This document shows positions 6,782 to 12,246 of a stretch of 12,246 nucleotides of DNA, piece after piece. The notes below the pieces were generated by a model. That model worked only from the letters and a program-made list of their open reading frames with translations, searched no databases and had not been told where the DNA came from. The position numbers were made by a program, and so were the translations under genes. Each line of letters begins with the position of its first letter. Position 1 is the stretch's first letter. The DNA is from Spongospora subterranea (taxonomy: Eukaryota; Endomyxa; Phytomyxea; Plasmodiophorida; Plasmodiophoridae), in assembly GCA_900404475.1 (NCBI GenBank), contig OUQQ01000605.1, positions 1-12,246 of the forward strand, given 5' to 3'.

Positions 6782-9615
6782 ATGCTATCGATAGGTTTCT
6801 GGTTATTGTTCGTGTCTACATTGGTATCCCAAGAAATACAATTGGCACAAGCAATATGCAGGACCTGCTCGGGATCTGGGCCTAAAACAGGAAGTATCAT
6901 CATGACCGAATTCATTAATTGGAAATATTATACATTAGGGAGCGTTGTGTCGAATATCAATGGGTCCCTATACACCCATATCCAATATGGCTATATAAAG
7001 CCAAGTTCTGGACTATGTCAAATTTCCGATGTCTGGAGCGATACTCAAGTGTCATTTTCGTCAGTTAAGTTAGGTTCTGATTCTGGTGACCCATATAAAG
7101 GACATATCAATCAGCTACGCAGACTAAAACTGGTCTATCCACATTTAAAGACAATCATGTCACTTGGAGGATATGATAACTCCGTTAATCTAAGTTTGAT
7201 TGCGTCCGACTCAACAGCCAGAGCCAGATTGGCAACATCATGTGTATCATTTATGCAGACCTATGGGTTCGACGGGATCAATATAAACTGGGGTATGATA
7301 TTTTTGCTGCTCTGAAGTTCGTGACTCTCATGCATCGTTTGCAGAATTCCCCACTGGAGGAGGAAAGTCGGGCAATACTGCATCAGCATCGGATAAAGAC
7401 AATTTCAACCTTTTACTGGCGTCTTTTAGAACGGCTCTCCCACAGAGTGCCTCCCTATCTGCCTCCGTCCTGTTCTCACCATTGAATATGAATACCAGAT
7501 ATACTCTCTCTGGAATGGCTCCATACGTTGACTGGATCAACATTCGTGGGTTGAGTTTTTGGGGTGGATGGAGCAGCGTTATTGGTCATTCTGCCAATAT
7601 AAATCCCCCTGACTCTCAATCCCCACATCAAAGAAGTGTTTCCGCTGATCTCTCTACTGTTAGTGCTCTTGGAATACCGCCCTGTAAAATCCTTCTATCT
7701 ATCCCTTCCTATGGGTTTGGTTGGATTTTGCCATCAACTCCAAACAGTCTCACTTTCCCTTCATTATATGCAGTTGGGACCGCCGCATCGTCAATGACAG
7801 GATCAGATATAGGTCAATATATTGATACCGAGATTTATGGCTCGTTCACAACACAGAATGGCTGGGCGACATTATGGGACTCAACAGCGAAAGCGTCTAT
7901 GCTTTATCAATCTTCGTCTAAAAAAGTTGTGACTTATGATTCAGTCGATGCGGCATTATTGAAGGTGCAGTACATTGCTGATCATGGGTTTGGGGGAATC
8001 AATATTGAAGATTTTCATGGTGATGAGCACTATAACATGTTAAGCACCGCTATCTATAAACAATCGCAGAAAGTAACGCCTTGCGCAAGTAGGACAACTA
8101 CCAAGAAGCTAACTACAAAGAAACCGACTACCAAGAAGTCAGCGACGAAGAATCCAACTACCAAAAAAGCCACTACCAAGAAGCCAGCGACTAAAAAGCC
8201 AACTACCAAGAAGGTAACTACCAAAAAAGCGATTAGCAACAAGGCAACTACCAACAAGGCAACAGCCAAGAAGACAACAACCAATAAGGCAACAACCAAG
8301 AAGACAACAACCAAGAAGTCAGCAACCAAGAAAGCAACAACAATGAAGCCAGCAACCAAGAAGTCAACAATCAAGAAGTCAGCAACAAAGAAAGCAACCA
8401 CCAAGAAGGCAACTACCAAGAAGGCAACTACCAAGAAGGCAACTACCAAGAAAGCAACTACCAAGAAGGCAACTACCAAGAAAGCAACTACCAAGAAAGC
8501 AACAACCAAGAAGGCAACTACCAAGAAAGCAACTACCAAAAAGGCAACTACAAAGAAGGTAACAACGAAGAAAGCAACAGCAAAGAAGGCAACTACCAAA
8601 AAATTTGTCACCCAGAAACTAAGTACCAAGAAGCCCACTTCCAGGAAGTTAGTGACCCCAACGACCAAGAAGCGATCTCAAAAATTAAATAGCATGTCGT
8701 CATCTACCAGTTCCTCGAACGCCCCAACGATGGCCACAACCAAGAGGCCAACTATGGCAAAGCCTAGCCATACCATAGCATCTACCATGAAGCGTGTCTC
8801 CAATAGTTCAAGTGCACAGGTTCAAATGGCTCAGAATGTTGTTACAACCAAGCAGACGACTAGTGTCTCCAGATCGGCTGTTCCAACGTGGTAAATCCCC
8901 CTAGGTTTCAATTTTCCTCCATTAATTCGCGATGTACAGACCCATTTCCGATATCAGTATCGGTGGGGGAGCTCCATTTACGGCATGGACTGCATCTTTG
9001 TCGTTGAATATTGATGCCGCGCGATACTCGGACCAACAAGCACCTGCTGCAATATCGTCGTTTAAGTCGACTTTGTGCAATTTTTTCGCCATCGATCCAG
9101 AGCGGATTATTAATGTTGTTCTTGTTTCTCGTGGATTCGGTACTGCAGATTTGACGTTCACAGTCCTACCCCGAACTCGGCTCAATCAAACGGAGGGCGA
9201 TGAGATCCTGTCTATGTTCGATACGCAGATGCAGAATGCTTCAAGTGAACTGAGAAAAGGGGGCCTTCTTTCTTACGCACCGCCACCTCCGGTTTTACTA
9301 GCTGTCGCGACAGTTTCGATGCGCCGTTGTCCATCTGGTATATTCCTTAATCCGAATGTTTCATGCCCAGATCAGGCAACCGCGGCATCCCACATTTCAA
9401 CCGCTCAGGTTTTATTTAACGTCTCCCTTGCTATCATAATCGCAACTATCATGTTGTTTGTCATTTGGTACATCAAGTTTAGAAGGCCCGGGCGAAGCCG
9501 AATACCTTACTCGGAACCGGCGGTTGTGATACGAGATATTCCAAAGCAAAGCGAGTCTGCCTTATCAGCACGCCAAGGATCATATTTCGGTACGAGCTGG
9601 GTGAGTCAAATGTAG
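6782..9615 (+). CDS. Membrane-anchored GH18 chitinase-like protein with TTKK-repeat stalk (three exons, about 909 aa)
   Basis: Exons are 6782-7292, 7345-8887 (or 8890) and 8940 (or 8958)-9615; intron 1 is 52 nt. In order: signal peptide (residues 1-24, LSIGFWLLFVSTLVS core), GH18 barrel (about 35-415), TTKKx stalk (420-613), Ser/Thr-rich linker (to about 685), ectodomain (700-830) with Cys815 and Cys827 and a four-proline run (799-802), membrane helix (843-863) and 46-residue tail. SLGG is at 127-130. The DxxDxDxE signature reads D164-G-I-N-I-N-W-E171; Glu171 is made by joining G of exon 1 to AA of exon 2. Two acids are Asn, the later MxYD-type motif reads NIRGLSFWGGW (236-246), and the terminal barrel Trp is Glu392. 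GH18 enzymes cleave chitin by substrate-assisted catalysis; with these changes activity is doubtful and chitin binding more likely. The second intron has two in-frame solutions (909 or 904 aa); unspliced it stops at 8894 giving a 686-aa secreted form. Confidence 0.8.
7293..7344 (+). other. 52-nt intron that splits the catalytic glutamate codon
   Basis: The donor is GTATGA after TGG-G and the acceptor is TTTGCAG before AATTCC. Splicing creates GAA (Glu171) and continues as FPTGGGKSGN, LLLASFRTAL and so on, the expected GH18 continuation after the catalytic motif. Without splicing the frame ends at a TGA near 7314. This makes the intron call strong. Confidence 0.85.
8091..8670 (+). repeat. 15-bp coding minisatellite, about 38 copies of TTKKx
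   Basis: A 15-nt unit of the form ACT-ACC-AAG-AAG-GCA repeats without frame break and encodes Thr-Thr-Lys-Lys-Ala/Pro/Ser/Val. The core (about 8398-8570) is nearly uniform, with AAG/AAA and ACT/ACA third-base changes, while both edges are diverged (TTNK, TTMK, TAKK, STIKK). This pattern is typical of an array that gains and loses units in the centre. At protein level it is a strongly basic, Thr-rich, extended stalk, likely O-glycosylated on the outer side of the membrane. The hydrophobic open frame on the opposite strand is only a shadow of the repeat. Confidence 0.93.
8888..8957 (+). other. Second intron of the chitinase-like gene, with two possible splice pairs
   Basis: Option A (8888-8939, 52 nt) uses a GTGGTA donor and a TGTACAG acceptor that aligns with the acceptor of the minus-strand paralogue. 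Option B (8891-8957, 67 nt) uses a better donor, GTAAAT, and a TATCAG acceptor. Mixing donor 8891 with acceptor 8939 would create a TGA. Both A and B keep the frame and reach the conserved GGGAPFTAWTASL. The in-frame TAA at 8892-8894 overlaps the donor itself. A transcript would decide between them. Confidence 0.65.
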
Positions 9616-10504
9616 TGGCCCACGTCATTGCTTTGTGCTTCACATTATAAACCAACAAGGATTTGACACATAGTTTGGTGAATCATTACAAATATTGTTA
9701 GTAAATTCATTAATATGTCATGCATCCCGTTTTGATCTTCCAGAACCCCCTGAAGCCACAGTACGTGGTGTTGCGTCAAAATTCGTGACCATCGCTTATC
9801 ATCGGTGCGATATTGCTTTTTGCCTTCATTGACATATTCGGAGTATTGTTTACTGTGTCTTTCGCCATCGAAGAAAGATTATTCTTCAGATGATGGTATT
9901 TTAGCACCCAAAAACCCAAACCCATTTAAGTCGCTAGGGCGATGAGCAACTTCAACTCAACGGGTTATCCAATTGGACCCCTGCTTGTAAAACCTTCTCC
10001 CATTCATATTGGCGTCCTTAAACTGGTACAACCTTTTTACCAAAACCGTGATGACACAATCGTTTACCAATCGAAGAGGAGGCAACTTCCATAAAAACAA
10101 TCATCTGGTGAGTGATAAGCGACATGACCAGCAGCAATAGTGTCCCGTATGGAAAGTCCTTTGTGTTCCATTTTTCTGAAGTGTGGAACTTCATCCTTTT
10201 CTCTTTGTGATATCGGCTACACCCACGTTGTCGCGGCCGATAGTTCTAGCCGTTTCCTTTCTTCATCTTTGAATCAGGCATGGTAAGACACGCCCACGAG
10301 CCTGATCGCGCTGCCCAGTTAATCTTCGACTGGAAGAACTTTCTGATCCCAAACAGTTCCATAGTGCAAACCTACCAACGAAGTTTTGGGCTGTTTTTTG
10401 TAGATCCGCCATAGGTAATAGATCGACAGTTTCGCAGAAGAGAATTATCCAATCATCGCAGCAGGCGCCTTGTCAAATCTGCGACCACCGTTTATAGAAG
10501 TAAT

Positions 10505-10625
10505 AACCGACAAGCGAGAACAGACCGGCGAATTTCAGGCGGACGGAAGCGAACGAGCGCAGACGGGCGAGTCAAATGGATGAGAACCGATGAAGCGAGC
10601 ACAGAACCGACGAGAAACGACAGAG
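10505..10625. repeat. Degenerate GCGA/ACGA-rich direct repeats
   Basis: Two imperfect copies of a unit of about 27-32 nt occur at 10505-10531 (AACCGACAAGCGAGAACAG) and 10585-10616 (AACCGATGAAGCGAGCACAG), with related shorter pieces between (GAACGAGCGCAGACGGGCGA). The motif is purine-rich on the plus strand. It could be a piece of an LTR or leader of a retroelement; no flanking terminal repeats confirm this. Confidence 0.45.
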
Positions 10626-10815
10626 TAAACCATTTATTGTGGTCATCGGAATGGCCGGAACCAGATCAGTGCTAATGCTGGTTTGTACACGAATACCTTG
10701 GAATAGTTAATACGATCGGGATGAATAAAACAACAAATCATGACGATGTTTAACGACCTCTTGTCGTGCGAAGGTAGGATCAGCATTAGTCGCCAAATGA
10801 ATGAGTTATGATTGA

Positions 10816-10821
10816 TTTATT
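10816..10821 (-). terminator. Polyadenylation signal for the minus-strand stalk/membrane protein gene
   Basis: TTTATT on plus reads AATAAA on minus, 57 nt past the stop codon of the minus-strand gene at 10879, a usual distance for a 3' end. A second possible A-rich signal was not found nearby. Confidence 0.5.
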
Positions 10822-10878
10822 TCCGATTAAATAAGAGTGCAATGTGAAGCAATTACACGGATGAGTAAATGTTGCTCA

Positions 10879-12246
10879 CTATATCTGTACTTGATTCATT
10901 CTGAAATAGGAGTCGTTGCGCGCTGATGGGACGCCAGAGTCTCGAATCTGTATATCATTTATCATCAACACCGGATCAGGCAAAGGCTTCTGGCTCCGTC
11001 TGCAGTTGTAGCACGTGATGCACCCTATGATGAACAATATGGATATCACGCCAACAGTCGCAGTCATGACCAGATTGGAACTGGAGGACGTTTCTAACGC
11101 CTGGTCTGGGCATGAAATAGTGGGATTGACGAATGTTCCAGATGGACATTTTCGCAGCAGAACCGTCGCCACAGACACTAAAACAGGAGGAGGTGGAGCA
11201 TAGGAAAGAAGACCCTCTTGTCTCAGCTCACTTGAACTATTTTGCATTTGCGTATCGAACCTGGAAAGAAGTTCGTCACCTTCTGTTTGATTGAGTCCAG
11301 TGCGAGGCAAAATTGTGAAAGTCAGATCCGCAGTACGATATCCATGAGGAACAAGCAGAACATCGATGACTCTTTCTGGATCGATTTTAAGCACGTTGCA
11401 CAAGGTCAAAACAAAGGACGATATTTCAGCTTGAGTTTGTGTGTCTGAGTATCGCGTTGAATCAATATTTAAGGACAACGAGGCCGTCCATGCACGAAAT
11501 GGGACTCCCCCACCACCTCCAGTAGTGGAAATAACACTGTGCAAGCATGTTCATGAGTTGATCAGAAACACCGACGAAGTTGTACCTTGCTGGGGTAGAC
11601 GATTTCGAAACTACCGTTAAAGGGCTGCTGACGAAAACCCCAGATTTCACGGTGGTGCTGACTATCAAATAAGATGTCAGTCTTCTGCTCAATCGACTTT
11701 TTTGAGCCATAATTTATCTGACCTATGTACCGACTTGTTGGCTTTTGGATATCTGGATTCTTCGTCGTTACCTTCTTGGTTGAACGAATTTTTGTTGTTG
11801 ATTTCTTGTTTGTGGGATTCTGGATAATAGGTATCTTTGTAGTTTTAACAGTTTTGTGCTTTTTGGTCGTTGTAGTTTTTGGCATGCTGTTACTGGGAAT
11901 GTTGATTATTGACTTCTTAGTAGTTGTCTGTTTGGTTGATGCTATATGGGTGGTGGGTTGTTTGGTAGTAAGCATCTGCCTTGCTGTGTTCTTTGTTGTT
12001 GGATTAAAAGTAGTTGGTTTCTTGGTCGTGATATTCTTGGTAGTTGACTTCTTGATAGTTGGTGTCTGTGTAGATAACATGTTCGTGGTGGTGATTTTTG
12101 TAGTTGATTTCTTGGTAGTTGATTTCTTTGTAGTCGGTTTCTTTGTAGTTGATTTATTGGTAGTTGATTTCTTTGTAGTTGGTTTCTTGGTAGTTGATTT
12201 ATTTGTAGTTGGTTTCTTTGTAGTTGGTTTCTTTGTAGTTGATTTC
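10879..12246 (-). CDS. Paralogue of the stalk-ectodomain-membrane protein, 5' part beyond the right window edge
   Basis: Exons on minus run from the window edge at 12246 to 11731, 11684 to 11586, and 11536 to 10879; introns of 46 nt (donor GTACAT, acceptor GAGCAG) and 49 nt (donor GTACAA, acceptor TGCACAG) keep one frame for 423 visible residues. The first part is a Thr/Lys stalk (TTKKP/S units, regular near the edge and degenerate inward). It is followed by a Ser/Thr linker ending SSTPAR, the ectodomain beginning GGGGGVPFRAWTASLSLNID, a proline run (YAPPPPV), the Cys pair CPSGTFVNPTISC, a membrane helix and a tail ending near SARNDSYF. Ectodomain identity with the plus-strand gene is about 74% by my hand count (98 of 132). 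Whether a GH18 domain lies upstream cannot be seen, though the paralogy suggests it. The stop is TAG/TAA-type at 10879-10881. Confidence 0.78.
11732..12246 (-). repeat. Thr/Lys-coding repeat of the minus-strand paralogue, truncated by window edge
   Basis: Between about 12090 and 12246 the minus strand repeats a 15-nt unit of the form ACT-ACA-AAG-AAA-CCA/TCA (TTKKP, TTKKS, TTNKS). Towards 11732 the units decay into non-periodic Thr/Lys/Asn-rich sequence. It is AT-richer than the plus-strand array and uses AAA and ACA more, so the two arrays have probably been expanding independently. Confidence 0.85.

Larger units (their letters stand above)
9616..10878. other. Spacer between the two convergent genes, no recognised gene
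   Basis: About 1.26 kb was read in both directions with no family motif found; all frames are broken by stops. A plus-strand AATAAA occurs at 10724-10729, over 1.1 kb from the stop of the chitinase-like gene, so it is unlikely to serve it. The stretch 10505-10625 is GC-richer and internally repetitive and differs from its surroundings. Both transcripts must end in this region. Confidence 0.4.

Noticed and set aside
8054..8668. 204-codon hydrophobic frame on the minus strand (VVAFLV repeats) resembling a membrane protein
   Set aside because: It is the exact reverse complement of the TTKKx minisatellite; the hydrophobic pattern follows from the repeat and has no independent support.
8091..8670. 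CRISPR-like array
   Set aside because: The repeats are contiguous, 15 bp, in frame and without spacers, in a eukaryotic gene; it is a coding minisatellite.
8091..8670. Histone H1-like or DNA-binding basic tail
   Set aside because: The Lys-rich repeat resembles H1 tails in composition, but it lies between a signal-peptide-led GH18 domain and a membrane helix, so it is extracellular.
8932..9615. The ectodomain-membrane segment as a separate gene starting at ATG 8932
   Set aside because: It would lack a signal peptide, and the minus-strand paralogue shows the same segment attached to a Thr/Lys stalk through a short intron at the same place; the ATG lies within the intron.
9616..10500. Possible further mariner or Gypsy coding remains on minus
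   Set aside because: Several short stretches were translated, but none carried a recognisable transposase or pol motif, and stops are frequent in all frames.

Overview
The window is nuclear DNA from a eukaryote. Genes are split by short spliceosomal introns (about 46-300 nt, GT...AG), spacers are AT-rich, and relics of eukaryotic transposons (Ty3/Gypsy and Tc1/mariner) are scattered between genes. A GH18 chitinase-like protein with a Thr/Lys repeat stalk, together with these element types, suggests an early-diverging (zoosporic, chytrid-like) fungus. That placement is an inference; another opisthokont or an oomycete-like protist cannot be excluded from sequence reading alone.

Layout. Positions 1-905 hold decayed mobile elements on the minus strand: a piece of a mariner-type transposase joined directly to a piece of a Ty3/Gypsy pol polyprotein (linker before, and start of, reverse transcriptase). 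Positions 1699-2634 (+) are an intronless BTB/POZ gene. Positions 3338-5043 (+) are a six-exon gene for a multi-pass membrane RING-H2 ubiquitin ligase of the RNF121/RNF175 family. Positions 5313-5560 (+) hold a broken GH18 fragment and 6387-6555 (+) a Gypsy integrase relic. Positions 6782-9615 (+) are a chitinase-like gene: signal peptide, GH18 domain, a stalk of about 38 copies of TTKKx encoded by a 15-bp minisatellite, a small ectodomain, one membrane helix and a short cytoplasmic tail. Positions 10879 to the right edge (-) are a paralogue of its stalk, ectodomain, helix and tail, facing it tail to tail across a spacer of about 1.26 kb.

The most interesting system is the facing pair of membrane-anchored proteins. 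Their ectodomains match at roughly three residues in four by hand alignment, while the stalks and membrane helices have diverged. The one GH18 domain that is fully visible keeps the proton-donor glutamate, formed across an intron, but has lost most other catalytic signature residues, so it looks more like a chitin-binding surface protein (chi-lectin) than an ordinary chitinase. The BTB and RNF121-like genes are probably ordinary housekeeping or regulatory genes and show no evident functional link to the pair.
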